Numbered from the stretch's first letter, positions 35,876 to 45,773 are shown. The stretch: 64,000 nt of DNA from Sporosarcina quadrami (GCF_014836615.1 NZ_JACSQN010000007.1:1-64000); one strand, 5' to 3'. Program-made: numbers and translations. Notes: generated from the sequence alone by a model not told the origin.

Positions 35876-37159
35876 TTAGACGAACTGTGCAGTTTCCGTA
35901 GAACCTTTCATCGCAGTCGTAGACGATGTACCACCTGAAATGACTTGCGCGACTTCGTCAAAATAACCTGTTCCAACTTCCCGCTGATGACGGGTCGCTG
36001 TGTAGCCTTTGGATTCATTCGCAAATTCCGCCTGTTGCAACTTGGAATAAGCGGCCATCCCGTGATCTTTATAGTCATGTGCCAATTCAAACATGCTATG
36101 GTTTAATGAATGGAAGCCTGCCAATGTGACGAATTGGAACTTGTAACCCATCTTTCCTAGCTCACGCTGATACTTCGCAATCGTTTCATCATCCAAATTC
36201 GCTTTCCAGTTGAATGAAGGCGAGCAGTTATAAGCAAGCATTTTGCCAGGAAACTTCTCATGGATGGCATCTGCGAACCGCTGTGCTTCATCCAGATCAG
36301 GCGTGGACGTTTCACACCAGATGAGATCCGCATAAGGCGCATAAGCCAATCCTCGTGCAATCGCCTGATCCACCCCTGCCCGCGTGCGATAAAATCCTTC
36401 CGGCGTTCGTTCTCCTGTAATAAATGCGTGATCACGTTCGTCGATATCACTCGTTATCAAATCCGCTGCGTCCGCATCTGTCCGAGCAATAATGATCGTA
36501 TCCACTCCTGAGACGTCGGCTGCTAGTCTCGCAGAAATGAGATTTCTCACTGCATTTTGTGTCGGTAATAACACTTTCCCGCCAAGATGGCCGCATTTCT
36601 TTTCAGATGCCAGCTGATCTTCGAAGTGGACACCCGCAGCGCCAGATTCAATCATCGCTTTCATCAATTCAAAGACGTTGAGTGGTCCACCGAAGCCAGC
36701 TTCCGCATCCGCGACAATCGGAGCGAACCAATCAAATTCGTCTGCTCTGTTTTCCGCATGGTCAATCTGATCTGCGCGTTGTAATGCTTGGTTAATGCGT
36801 TTAACGACATTCGGTACGCTATTTACGGGGTATAGACTTTGATCAGGATACATCTGGCCCGCCATATTGGCATCTGCTGCCACTTGCCAACCGCTCAAAT
36901 AGATTGCTTGCAAACCAGCTTTCACTTGCTGTACCGCTTGGTTGCCTGTCAATGCGCCTAATGCATTGATGAAATCCGTTTCATGAAGTGATTTCCACAA
37001 GCGCGATGCACCCTTTTCTGCAAATGTATGGCGGATTTGAATTGTGCCACGAAGCTTTACAACTTCTTCAGCGCTGTAGCCCCGCTCAATCCCTTTCCAT
37101 CTCGTGTCCTCCCGCCAGCTTCTTTCCAACTGCTCAATCTGCTCATTTCGATTTGTCAT
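35876..37159 (-). CDS. aceA: Isocitrate lyase
   Basis: 427 residues. Splits isocitrate into succinate and glyoxylate, allowing growth on acetate or fatty acids. Conserved: [11 protein letters not shown] with the catalytic cysteine, [15 protein letters not shown] (Mg site), [11 protein letters not shown] and [14 protein letters not shown] at 37159 is chosen because GGAAGGTG lies 9 nt upstream; GTG at 37171 abuts that site. First gene of aceA-aceB-yhfH. Confidence 0.95.
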   Translation of the reverse strand: MTNRNEQIEQLERSWREDTRWKGIERGYSAEEVVKLRGTIQIRHTFAEKGASRLWKSLHETDFINALGALTGNQAVQQVKAGLQAIYLSGWQVAADANMAGQMYPDQSLYPVNSVPNVVKRINQALQRADQIDHAENRADEFDWFAPIVADAEAGFGGPLNVFELMKAMIESGAAGVHFEDQLASEKKCGHLGGKVLLPTQNAVRNLISARLAADVSGVDTIIIARTDADAADLITSDIDERDHAFITGERTPEGFYRTRAGVDQAIARGLAYAPYADLIWCETSTPDLDEAQRFADAIHEKFPGKMLAYNCSPSFNWKANLDDETIAKYQRELGKMGYKFQFVTLAGFHSLNHSMFELAHDYKDHGMAAYSKLQQAEFANESKGYTATRHQREVGTGYFDEVAQVISGGTSSTTAMKGSTETAQFV

Positions 37160-37213
37160 TCCAGTCCACACCTTCCATTGAATTTGTTCAACTGTTGGAT
37201 TTGTGACTTTGTT

Positions 37214-37229
37214 ACTGTTCCATAACAGT
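37214..37229. promoter_or_regulatory. Inverted repeat in the aceA leader region
   Basis: ACTGTT (37214-37219), a 4-nt spacer and AACAGT (37224-37229) make a perfect dyad just downstream of the predicted aceA start of transcription. A direct ACTGTT copy also lies at 37191-37196, 23 bp away. LytTR regulators bind spaced direct repeats of this sort, so the divergent LytTR gene is a candidate ligand. Confidence 0.45.
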
Positions 37230-37235
37230 CAAAGA

Positions 37236-37257
37236 TGTTATACATTAATATATAACA
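37236..37257. promoter_or_regulatory. Inverted repeat over the aceA -10
   Basis: The arms TGTTATA and TATAACA with an 8-nt spacer cover the predicted aceA -10. This is a typical repressor position. Confidence 0.45.
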
Positions 37258-37275
37258 GAATATACTAACTGTCAG
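37247..37275 (-). promoter_or_regulatory. Predicted aceA promoter
   Basis: On the minus strand CTGACA (37270-37275) is 17 bp from TATATT (37247-37252), a good sigma-A promoter. The leader would be about 80 nt. Confidence 0.6.
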
Positions 37276-37350
37276 TGTATTACGACAAAAGGGTTTATTT
37301 TCACGATGAACGACGAAATAGACGGACGAATTCGTATGGGAGGAAGATCG

Positions 37351-38022
37351 ATGACGATGGATAATATCGAGATAAGCAAGGAGTTTTTGAAACAGTATAC
37401 TGATTTGTTAAAGGACTGGATTCCGAGGAACGCCTCTTTGGCGATTGCGATGGACGGACATTATAGTTATTATTTTTCAGGCCAACATGATATCCGATTA
37501 ATAGAAGGGCAGCCGATCGCGGCAGACAGTGTGGCAGATAGGGTGTTGAAGTTGAAGCGGAAAGTTGAGCTTATACTAGATCAGACATTATCGGATTTCC
37601 CATATTACGGCATCGGCTATCCGATTGAAGTGCGCGGTAAGCTAGGGGCATTGGTTGTCATACTCCCTCCGACATATGAACAGGAGAAAATATCCGCGGT
37701 AAGTATGCTGACTGGCAAACTAGAACACGAATGGTTTCCTGTACCAATCGATAAGATTACACATATCGAAAGTTTCCAGAAGAAGACATTCTTTTACACG
37801 GAAGACGGACAATACAGCATTGCAAACACACTAAAAGAACTGACGACGCGCCTTCCACAAACTTTTTTGCGCATCCACCGTTCGTACATCGTCAACACAA
37901 CATGCATCGAACGAATTGCGCGCGACTTTTCGTCGAACTTGGTCGTGACGTTGAAAGACGGCACTGAATTGCCGGTGAGCCAGTCGTATGTGAATGAAGT
38001 GCGGTGTGCGCTAGGGTTTTAG
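37351..38022 (+). CDS. LytTR-domain transcriptional regulator
   Basis: 223 residues. The C-terminal part (about 120-223) is a LytTR DNA-binding domain: KITHIESFQKKTFFYTEDG, LPQTFLRIHRSYIVN and LPVSQSYVNEV are its usual blocks. The N-terminal half (about 1-115) has no receiver domain; it looks like a small sensor, perhaps PAS-like, that may bind a metabolite. It is divergent from aceA, so control of the glyoxylate shunt is the natural guess. Start 37351 is set by GGGAGGAAG 4-8 nt upstream. Confidence 0.85.
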   Translation: MTMDNIEISKEFLKQYTDLLKDWIPRNASLAIAMDGHYSYYFSGQHDIRLIEGQPIAADSVADRVLKLKRKVELILDQTLSDFPYYGIGYPIEVRGKLGALVVILPPTYEQEKISAVSMLTGKLEHEWFPVPIDKITHIESFQKKTFFYTEDGQYSIANTLKELTTRLPQTFLRIHRSYIVNTTCIERIARDFSSNLVVTLKDGTELPVSQSYVNEVRCALGF

Positions 38023-38087
38023 TGTGGAACAGACATATTGGTGAGATTTTCGATAGAGGCGCGCTTTATTTCTGGATAGAAATGGGC

Positions 38088-38163
38088 GAGCGGTGATAGA
38101 ACGGGATTAAGCGGTGATAGAGTCGGTTTAAGCGGTGATAAAAGGCGGCTAAGCGGTGATAGC
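38088..38163. repeat. Tandem array of AAGCGGTGATAGA, 21-bp period
   Basis: Four units with starts at 38088, 38109, 38130 and 38151, exactly 21 bp apart. A conserved 13-bp core (AAGCGGTGATAGA) alternates with variable 8-bp spacers. The last core is the loop of a terminator hairpin. Lies between convergent genes. Confidence 0.85.
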
Positions 38164-38167
38164 CGCC
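38140..38167 (-). terminator. Terminator built on the last repeat unit
   Basis: Perfect arms GGCGGCT (38144-38150) and AGCCGCC (38161-38167) enclose the repeat core; the minus strand continues TTTTATC. It serves the pyruvyl transferase gene. Confidence 0.75.
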
Positions 38168-38185
38168 TAGCCACCTCTATTCAAC

Positions 38186-39331
38186 TCATTTTCCTATTGC
38201 ATCTGTAAACTGCTTCGTCCCATTCATCGCTTCTTCATACAGCTTCTTCGATAACTGCTTTGTGTCGTTCAAAGTCGCTGGCCAATCTTCATTCATTGAA
38301 TTAAAAGCCTCCAAGAAATACGTATCGTTGTCGTGCAACTCTCCGATTGGGAATGAAAACTTGTCCAATTCAGCGAGATTCATGAAGTCATTCACTTTAT
38401 GGTGATACGAAATTGCCATGATTGGCGTTTCCGTACACGTTGCGAGTATGAGTGAATGCAATCTTGTGCCGATGACGATATCCTGTTGTTCAGTCACTTT
38501 GAGAATATCGCTCGGCAATAGATTTTCATCCATAATGGAAGTCTTCGCGCTTTGTGTCATTAATTGCTGAATATCCTTTGTCACGTTGGCGTCTTGGGGA
38601 AATTTCGTTGCGAAAAATGTAATGTCCACGTCGTTTCCTTCTGCAAGCTTATCCAAGTTTTTAGCCATTCCTGTTATATAGTTGTTGTATAGCTCTTCAT
38701 TGCCTTCAGGCCAATAGTCGGCGTTGTAATAAGGAACAGCAGTGACACCGATTTTTTTCGGCGAGGAAGATTTCTCTTTCGCTTGTCCATCGCGCAATGA
38801 AAACGCTGGGTCACCGATGACGTCCACTTGTTTCGTTACACCGATTGATTTGAGAAGTTGTGCGGATTCCGGATCACGAACAGAAACGTTTTGTGCGTAT
38901 TTGCACATATTGCGTATAAACCATTTACCAAGATTTGTTTGTAGCGGTCCAGCGCCACACCCATAGACGACGTATGGCGTTTTCGACTGCTTCGCCATCA
39001 TGGCATAAGAGCCGTAAAGTGGCGCTTCTGTTCGGTACAAGTCCATAAGTATGCCTCCACCGCCAATAATCAGCAAGTCGAGCTTTTTCACGATTGGTCT
39101 GTTTTGTTTGTACGTTTCAAAGAACGTTTTCGGCGCGCTACCTTTGCGGTAATAGAGTGGATAGCTGTCGACGCCGTAGCGCTCAGAAGTCTGTTGGGGA
39201 TTATTGCTGAAAATCGTTAACTGGTTCGTCTCAATACCAAAAGTCGCGGTCACTTGCTTAACGAGACTTAATAGAATCGCTTCATCGCCGTTATTATCGT
39301 TTCCGTAATTTCCTACAATGCCTACTCTCAT
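38186..39331 (-). CDS. Polysaccharide pyruvyl transferase family protein (CsaB-like)
   Basis: 381 residues, cytoplasmic. The pattern RVGIVGNYGNDNNGDEAIL at the N terminus, LLIIGGGGILMD, YVVYGCGAGPL and VIGTRLHSLILA matches the PF04230 pyruvyl transferase family. In Bacillus, CsaB adds a pyruvyl ketal to the secondary wall polymer, which SLH domains then bind. Six SLH proteins in this window, one adjacent, make that role plausible. An exopolysaccharide role is the alternative, since an O-antigen-ligase-like gene is also close. Confidence 0.82.
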   Translation of the reverse strand: MRVGIVGNYGNDNNGDEAILLSLVKQVTATFGIETNQLTIFSNNPQQTSERYGVDSYPLYYRKGSAPKTFFETYKQNRPIVKKLDLLIIGGGGILMDLYRTEAPLYGSYAMMAKQSKTPYVVYGCGAGPLQTNLGKWFIRNMCKYAQNVSVRDPESAQLLKSIGVTKQVDVIGDPAFSLRDGQAKEKSSSPKKIGVTAVPYYNADYWPEGNEELYNNYITGMAKNLDKLAEGNDVDITFFATKFPQDANVTKDIQQLMTQSAKTSIMDENLLPSDILKVTEQQDIVIGTRLHSLILATCTETPIMAISYHHKVNDFMNLAELDKFSFPIGELHDNDTYFLEAFNSMNEDWPATLNDTKQLSKKLYEEAMNGTKQFTDAIGK

Positions 39332-39391
39332 ATATTAACAACTTCCTTCTGTAATGAAATAATGTGTCTAGTATAGCATGCTTGCGCGTTA

Positions 39392-39433
39392 AAGAAAAAA
39401 GCCGCAGACCCGATTGGACGGATCTGCAGCTTT
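39392..39433 (-). terminator. Terminator of the SLH phosphodiester glycosidase gene
   Basis: The arms AAAGC-GCAGA-CCG and CGG-TCTGC-GCTTT give an imperfect but long stem; a T run follows on the minus strand. Confidence 0.75.
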
Positions 39434-39441
39434 GTAGTCGT

Positions 39442-41697
39442 TTACTGATTAATGCTTCGGTAGAGGAATGCACTGAATTGCGCACGGTTCACCGGTTTAT
39501 TCGGTTCGAAGTTTCCTTTTTCATTACCCGTCGTAATGCCGTGGTTGGCAAGGGTATGAACTTGTTTGTATGCCCAGTGACTCGTCGGGACATCTTTGAA
39601 CTTAGTCGAAGATTCGCCTGAAAGCTTGTACGCTTTGACAAGAATTGCCGCCATTTGTGCACGTGTCAGTTCGCCTGCTGGATCGAAGCTGCCGTCACCT
39701 TTTCCGCCGACATAGTTCGCTGATGCGATAGCGTTGATTTCATTGAAATAGCGGTGTGTTGTCGGAACGTCGCTGAATTGCTGAGCGCCTGCAGCTGACG
39801 TGTCCAAGTTGAATACGCGACTTAAAATAACGGCTGCGTGTTCGCGAGACAACGTCTGACCCGGATTGAATTTCCCATCGATATCGCCTTTAATGTAACC
39901 TAGGTCTTTCAAGAAACGGATTTCATTATAGTAGGCGTAATCCGCCGGAATATCTGTAAATGCTGGAGTTCCGTCAGTCATTTCAATCGCCATTGACGTC
40001 GTTTTCGTTCCAAGCTTAACATTAATGGATCCTTTGCCTGGTGTCGATGATGCTTTAAATGTACCTGTTTCTGTAATGGTTCCAATATTTCCTGTCACGC
40101 TCCACGTAAGTTGTTCAGGTGAATAAATGACAGGTTTTCCTGTTGCGTCAGTTGCCGTTGCAGTGAAACGTTTTGTTGTACCTGGTTCAATGTTTGATGT
40201 GGCTGGTGAAATCGTCAATTTTGCAGGAGCATCTACGACTTTTATCGGGAAGGACTGTTTCGCTCCCCCGTATTGGATATTAATGCGATCGTCCCCTGCT
40301 TCCGTTGCAGTAATTGTCGTTCCTGAACCTGTAGCTTTGCCTTGTTCTGCTGTTATTGTCAGTTGAGAGCCGTCAACTTTGAGTGGATTATAGTACTGAT
40401 CCAACACATAGTTCACAGTCAACGGTACACTAGCACCGACGAGCATGTCCCCGACTTGTCCGCGAGAAACGCTAATATGCGCAGGATCGCTTACCGGAGC
40501 TGTACTAATTGCTTCAACGATAGCTGATACTTTTCGTTGGCTCGATTCAGTCGTACGATTCGCTAACTGGACTGTGTTACTGCCATATTTACGAATACCC
40601 ATTGCAGTCGAGCCGCCGCCGTCAAAGTTGATGGCGCGGTCATAGCCTTGTGCTGATAGGTAGTTCGCAAATTGCGTCAACGTCATGCCGTTGCTGTAGC
40701 CGCTTTTGTTATCGACAGTAACTAGATCGACTTTCTTCTTATCTTTACTAATGGCGATAGCTGTACGCGCTGTTTTCGCTTTTGCACGCCAGTTGTCTGT
40801 GTTCATCGTAATATATGGCTTGCCGTCTTTTAACAGCATCGGACCGCTTGCCAGCATGAATGAAGAATCCATCCATTTTGCATCGATTGTGAGATCCATT
40901 GTTACGGAATCGCCCATTCTGATGTTTTTCATCCGATCAAGTGCTTTTTGTCCGTGCGCTGAAATGACAAATCCGTTCTTCGGGATTGTCACTTTCTCTT
41001 TGGAGCCATAATCTCTAACTTTCACAACTTTACCAGTCAGTTGCTGACCGTAATATGTAGAGTCCACTGGTGATCCTGTATCGACTACGATTTCAATTCC
41101 GAATTCATTGGAACCCGTAGCAGTTGATATATGTTGTGGTGTGAAGATAATTGTTTCGCCCGCCTGACGCTCACGGTTTAGGCCAGTCATTTGAAAACTA
41201 TTCCCTGCATGCGTGATGCCAACATTGAAATTGAATTCATCAATTTCAGCGCGTCCATCATTCATGACTCCAAACGCGATTGGTTTGCTGACGTAATAAT
41301 CACGTGAGCTTGAGATGACGCCGCCGTTGATGATTTCATTCCCTTGGGATATTAAATACATCGGAATGCCCGACTTCATGTCGAAAAATGAAGCATTAAC
41401 TGCTCCGACAACTCGGTTCCCGTCTTTGCTGTCGCGGTTTGCGAGTGTCGTTGTCGCTTCACGTTTGGTGAGTGGAGACGGTATTCCAACGTCTAATTTC
41501 GTATGCGGATCGTTTAAATCTACACTGACTGTATTCACATGGCTTGAGCCTGCATGCGTGTAGTGTGAATAGGTGACACCTGATGAGACTGGGTAGCTTT
41601 CCACTGTTGTAGTTTTTGCCGAAGCACCTGCTGGTAGTGCAAATATGAGTGAAACAGCAGCTGCTGTCATTACGACTTTTTTCCCTAATGTTTTCAA
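39442..41697 (-). CDS. Phosphodiester glycosidase (NAGPA-like) with SLH repeats
   Basis: 751 residues, exported. Signal peptide (about 1-27, ends AGASA), a NAGPA/DUF2233 catalytic domain (about 50-400) with VGAVNASFFDMKSG, VTVDNKSGYSNGMT and the hallmark NFDGGGSTAMG, then Ig-like wall domains (about 400-560) and three C-terminal SLH repeats (about 570-750). Relatives cleave phosphodiester-linked sugars; in Bacillus one (YoaJ-independent, phosphodiester alpha-GlcNAcase) acts on decorated wall polymers. The TTG start at 41697 has no near ribosome site: GGAAGGTG is about 30 nt away, so the start is uncertain. Confidence 0.87.
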   Translation of the reverse strand: MKTLGKKVVMTAAAVSLIFALPAGASAKTTTVESYPVSSGVTYSHYTHAGSSHVNTVSVDLNDPHTKLDVGIPSPLTKREATTTLANRDSKDGNRVVGAVNASFFDMKSGIPMYLISQGNEIINGGVISSSRDYYVSKPIAFGVMNDGRAEIDEFNFNVGITHAGNSFQMTGLNRERQAGETIIFTPQHISTATGSNEFGIEIVVDTGSPVDSTYYGQQLTGKVVKVRDYGSKEKVTIPKNGFVISAHGQKALDRMKNIRMGDSVTMDLTIDAKWMDSSFMLASGPMLLKDGKPYITMNTDNWRAKAKTARTAIAISKDKKKVDLVTVDNKSGYSNGMTLTQFANYLSAQGYDRAINFDGGGSTAMGIRKYGSNTVQLANRTTESSQRKVSAIVEAISTAPVSDPAHISVSRGQVGDMLVGASVPLTVNYVLDQYYNPLKVDGSQLTITAEQGKATGSGTTITATEAGDDRINIQYGGAKQSFPIKVVDAPAKLTISPATSNIEPGTTKRFTATATDATGKPVIYSPEQLTWSVTGNIGTITETGTFKASSTPGKGSINVKLGTKTTSMAIEMTDGTPAFTDIPADYAYYNEIRFLKDLGYIKGDIDGKFNPGQTLSREHAAVILSRVFNLDTSAAGAQQFSDVPTTHRYFNEINAIASANYVGGKGDGSFDPAGELTRAQMAAILVKAYKLSGESSTKFKDVPTSHWAYKQVHTLANHGITTGNEKGNFEPNKPVNRAQFSAFLYRSINQ

Positions 41698-41905
41698 AGA
41701 ATGTACTTGATTATTGATAAGTCGACACCTTCCTTTCTATGAATCAAGTTTTAGCTTACCAAAGTTATAGTTAAAAAACTATAATACATAAGAAGGAAAT
41801 AGGGTAAATAGTGTACAATTTACCGACTCGAAAGTCTTGTTAAATGGGTCATTTCAAGGAGTTTTGGAAGGAATTGAGTGATTTATCATAGTACATAAAG
41901 TTAAA

Positions 41906-41938
41906 AACCCATCCAAGTTCGTACACCGTGGATGGGTT
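41906..41938 (-). terminator. Terminator of the O-antigen-ligase-like gene
   Basis: Perfect arms AACCCATCCA and TGGATGGGTT, 4 nt past the stop at 41943. Confidence 0.85.
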
Positions 41939-41942
41939 CTGT

Positions 41943-43406
41943 TTATTTATCTTTAATACTAAATCTCGCATATTGCATAGTCATCGAGGCAAATGTGCCG
42001 AACAGGATGAAGTAGAACATCGTGTAAAGCTTCAGTTCCCAAATATTATAATAGAAGCCGGAGACGCCTGTTGCGAACCAGAGGGCGATCATGAACTTAC
42101 CCATTGTCGTTTTTCGTTCCTTCCAGAACAGATACAGCATTCCGAGAAGGAAGCCTGCAAACAGGATGACACCGATGACACCTGTTTCCGTGATGATCTG
42201 AATGTATTGATTATCCGAATAGAAGTATTTTCCTCCATATACATCGGATCTGATTCCATAATGATCATAGATTGGCGAGCCATAGGATAGTGTGGCGGAT
42301 CCACCGAACGATCCGAATCCTGACCCTATAACCGGGTACGCTTTGAAGATTTCAAACCCTTTACTAATATAGAAGAAACGTCCACTTTCCGACATGAGCG
42401 CTAGATTCTTTTCATCAAATGTTTCACCGAATCGGCCGCCAATGCTTTGTGTCAAATCATCAGGAGGTTCAACGCCTAAGGAAGCGACGAATTGGACACC
42501 TAAATTGACAGGGTAGTAAATTAAAATGATCGAAGCGACCCCTGTAACGATAAGCCGTTTTAACAGATGCCAGTTTTTCGATAGAACGATGAAGATTGCT
42601 CCAAGTACGAATGCTGAAATCCACGTTCCTCGTGAATATGTCAATATGAATACGCCTAGGAAAACGACAAGAGTGATGTTCAAGAACCATTTATACTTCT
42701 CGTTTTTATAGATGCTTTGTAGGAACAATAGCGAAATGATCCCGAACAGCAAAAGCAATGCCATGGAGTTCGGATTGCCAGGCAGACCGTAAATGCGGAC
42801 AAAGTTTGTTGTACTCAACGTTTTATATTTCCATACGTCTGGCAACAGCAATTGTCTCATGGATAGTTTTTCAATGAGACCATGAACAGATGCTATCAAG
42901 CTTGTCCAAACGGTTATCCATGCAAGACGTTTCAGCCAGTTGTCCGGTAAAACCATTCTCGCAATGATGTAATACAGCAAGTACATGATGATAAAAGTAC
43001 GTACTTGGAAAATGATTGCTGACGGTAAAACGCCGTTTACATAGCCGCTAATTGAGCCTGCAATGAGTAATGCAAAGAAGAACCATTCAAACCATTTGAA
43101 TGTGAAAAGCGACTTCAAATTGCTTCTGCTTGCAATGACGATTCGCGCGAAAGCCACGAATGTAATCAAATCCCCTATCAGCTTCAATCCGGTGTTCACT
43201 TCAACTAGCAAAGGACGGATACTGACATAGATGACGAGGAATAGTAAACTTTGTTGCGGTCTTAAAAATGTGAAGACCGTAAAAAATAGCGCGGTTAACA
43301 CTAGTGCAATAGAAGTTGGCAAAAATAAAGCAATGCAAATGACCGCCAATGCGATCATGAAATAGACTGTATCTTTTTCTCTCAGTTTACTTGTTAGTGT
43401 AGTCAT
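41943..43406 (-). CDS. O-antigen ligase/Wzy-like membrane protein
   Basis: 487 residues, about 11-12 membrane segments. A large outer loop (about residues 310-420) and the LTYSRGTWISAFVLG and GSGFGSFGG motifs fit the O-antigen ligase (PF04932) family, which polymerises or attaches lipid-linked glycans outside the membrane. With the flippase and GT4 genes at 16-19 kb it may belong to one surface-glycan pathway. Start at 43406 is chosen: AAAGGGA lies upstream, and longer readings add an N terminus without a membrane segment. Confidence 0.85.
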   Translation of the reverse strand: MTTLTSKLREKDTVYFMIALAVICIALFLPTSIALVLTALFFTVFTFLRPQQSLLFLVIYVSIRPLLVEVNTGLKLIGDLITFVAFARIVIASRSNLKSLFTFKWFEWFFFALLIAGSISGYVNGVLPSAIIFQVRTFIIMYLLYYIIARMVLPDNWLKRLAWITVWTSLIASVHGLIEKLSMRQLLLPDVWKYKTLSTTNFVRIYGLPGNPNSMALLLLFGIISLLFLQSIYKNEKYKWFLNITLVVFLGVFILTYSRGTWISAFVLGAIFIVLSKNWHLLKRLIVTGVASIILIYYPVNLGVQFVASLGVEPPDDLTQSIGGRFGETFDEKNLALMSESGRFFYISKGFEIFKAYPVIGSGFGSFGGSATLSYGSPIYDHYGIRSDVYGGKYFYSDNQYIQIITETGVIGVILFAGFLLGMLYLFWKERKTTMGKFMIALWFATGVSGFYYNIWELKLYTMFYFILFGTFASMTMQYARFSIKDK

Positions 43407-43721
43407 AAAAAATAAATCCCTTTCTGAATATGTTCTCCAAATACGTTTGTCTATGATTAAAACGCCACTTTCCACTATGGCAGTAGGTAATTGCCCTAAG
43501 TCATTATAGCATCTAATAAGACGTAGCGGTTTATAGTTTAGTTCCATTTTAAAAAAAATTCATTTCAATAGAAGATTAGTGAAGAATGTAGCATGTAGTA
43601 GCCACTTTTCAAATTTCAATTCTATTTAACCTATGAATCTGACATCTGAAATAAATTACACCTTATTATTTTATAATATATCTGCTAGTATTATAGAAGA
43701 TGCATAAAAGGAGGTTTCCCG
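43407..43721. other. AT-rich divergent intergenic region
   Basis: About 315 nt between divergent genes. A TATAAT is present at 43672-43677 but without a clear -35. No gene, repeat or RNA element is recognised. Confidence 0.6.
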
Positions 43722-45725
43722 GTGAAAAAAATAACGATTTTTACCTTACTCATGTTACTGGTGTTTGCGCCGCTATTCCAGCAATCAGCGGAAGCAAGTA
43801 CTGTGTCTGGTCATCAAATGGAAACAGAACTTAATTATTGGATTCAAAAGAACGTTATTCGCACGGACAGCAAATTTAATCCGAACAAAGCCGTCACTCG
43901 TGCCGAATTCGCCTCTTATCTCGCACGCGCTTTGGATTTACCTGTTTCTACTAAATATACGTTCAAAGATTTAAAGAAAGGTTCCAATTTGACGATTGAA
44001 ATCCAAAATGCTGCAGGCGCTGGTCTACTGTCTGGTTATCCTGACGGGACGTTCAAGCCGAGCGACAAAATTACTCGCCAGCAGATGGCAGGCATGATTT
44101 ATAAAGCATTCCGCTATATGGATCTACCAATTGAAAAGACAGATTTCACATTCAAAGATTCAAACCAAATATCGGCAAATTTTAAAGAACCTGTATCTGC
44201 TGCAGTGTATTTAGGAATCATTCGTGGCGATCACCAAAAGAATGGGGTTTATTTCAAGCCTAAAAACAGTGCAACGATTGCCCATGCAGCCGCTTTCCTA
44301 TTCAGAATGGAAGCTGCAGCGCAACTATTAGAGCCACAAGTACCAACAGATCCATCCAATCCGGAATCACCGACAGTACCTGATGTCGATCCTGAAATCT
44401 ATAAAGTCAGTTCAGTATCAAATGGACAAATCGTTCCTACAACCGCTTTATACACAACTTATGAAGATGCATTGGCTGTTTACAATGCATCTTCGTCCAT
44501 AGATGTCATCCAAAAGGGAAGCAAAATCATTAAAATGAAAGCGGGACGAGCTTTCGGTTCCAATAATAAAAAACAGCTCACTTCCCTCTACAGCAATTCA
44601 TCATTGCGTGATGAAGTGACGTACATCCAAAAAGGCCGTGAAATGAAATATATCGGTAGCGGTGGCGATTATGTCATCGTTGAACTTGCGGGTACGACCT
44701 TTTACGCAAAACATAGCGAAGTCGACCTCGTCCCTTCCGATCTAGTAACTGGTTACGATTATTACATGGTCGACAGCAATAGTATTTTGACACATTATAC
44801 GTACGATAATCTTTCAAAAACAAGAGGGATTTACTCAATTGGACCTGTACCTCCGACAATGCCTGCAGCTACATATACAAGCCTTGACGGTGTGCATTTC
44901 ACTGAAGTCGGATCTAGAAAAGTGTATACACATTATCCGTACTTCCAGTTCCAATCAGTCCGCCAACCGACTAGCTATTCAGCGGCAGAACTTGATGCAT
45001 ATATCCAATATGCACTACAGGATCGTCAAAGTACAGGTGCAAAGCGTTATGCAAATGCAACTGTGAATTCAAAATTAATAGGACTTGGCACGTACTTGAA
45101 GTCCGTTGAAGAAACGTATCGCGTAAATGCCATGTTCATTCTTGCGACAGCTATTCACGAAAGTGACTATGGTATAAGCGACAACGCTCAAAAGAAAAAT
45201 AACATTTTCGGCATTAAAGTTTTTGACTCCTCTCCCGAAATGGGCGAAGTTTATGCGACACCTGAAAACAGTATTAATGCGTTCATTCAACGCTACATGA
45301 ACTTGAACTACGCCAACCCACTTGGCGCTCACTCAAATGGTGCGGTTCCGGGTAATAAAGCTGTTGGCTTTAACGTGAAATATGCATCTGATCCGAACTG
45401 GGGCAGTAAAATCGCCGGTCATATGTGGAAAATGGACAAGTTCCTCGGCAACCGCGATTACAAGCAAGTACAACTTGGAAGCATTAATTACACAGGTAAA
45501 GAGGGTGTAAATGTTCGAACAAGCCCGGAAGTTTCGTATGATAACAAACTCTTCACATACAAACCGAAAAGTCCAGGATTTGAAGCATCCTTTGGATACC
45601 CTGTTGTCATAGTTGACGAAACGACAGGCAGCGACGGATACGTTTGGTATAAGATTCTTGCAGACATCAATCCTCCTTCTGATTTCGGGTGGATTCGCTC
45701 AGATCTTGTCAATAAAATCGATTAA
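43722..45725 (+). CDS. SLH-anchored N-acetylglucosaminidase
   Basis: 667 residues, exported. Signal peptide (about 1-25), three SLH repeats (about 27-205), a linker, a central region of unknown fold (about 225-420), and a GH73-type glucosaminidase domain (about 440-590) with the catalytic glutamate in ATAIHESDYG and the KKNNIFGIK block. A C-terminal SH3-like segment (about 595-667, VNVRTSPEVSYD) follows. It cleaves the GlcNAc-MurNAc bond of wall glycan. GTG start with AGGAGG upstream. Confidence 0.9.
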   Translation: MKKITIFTLLMLLVFAPLFQQSAEASTVSGHQMETELNYWIQKNVIRTDSKFNPNKAVTRAEFASYLARALDLPVSTKYTFKDLKKGSNLTIEIQNAAGAGLLSGYPDGTFKPSDKITRQQMAGMIYKAFRYMDLPIEKTDFTFKDSNQISANFKEPVSAAVYLGIIRGDHQKNGVYFKPKNSATIAHAAAFLFRMEAAAQLLEPQVPTDPSNPESPTVPDVDPEIYKVSSVSNGQIVPTTALYTTYEDALAVYNASSSIDVIQKGSKIIKMKAGRAFGSNNKKQLTSLYSNSSLRDEVTYIQKGREMKYIGSGGDYVIVELAGTTFYAKHSEVDLVPSDLVTGYDYYMVDSNSILTHYTYDNLSKTRGIYSIGPVPPTMPAATYTSLDGVHFTEVGSRKVYTHYPYFQFQSVRQPTSYSAAELDAYIQYALQDRQSTGAKRYANATVNSKLIGLGTYLKSVEETYRVNAMFILATAIHESDYGISDNAQKKNNIFGIKVFDSSPEMGEVYATPENSINAFIQRYMNLNYANPLGAHSNGAVPGNKAVGFNVKYASDPNWGSKIAGHMWKMDKFLGNRDYKQVQLGSINYTGKEGVNVRTSPEVSYDNKLFTYKPKSPGFEASFGYPVVIVDETTGSDGYVWYKILADINPPSDFGWIRSDLVNKID

Positions 45726-45733
45726 TATGAAAA

Positions 45734-45765
45734 GAAAAATCCTCCGCATATGTGGAGGATTTTTC
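45734..45765. terminator. Bidirectional terminator
   Basis: The arms GAAAAATCCTCC and GGAGGATTTTTC lie between convergent genes. Confidence 0.9.
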
Positions 45766-45773
45766 TTATTTAC

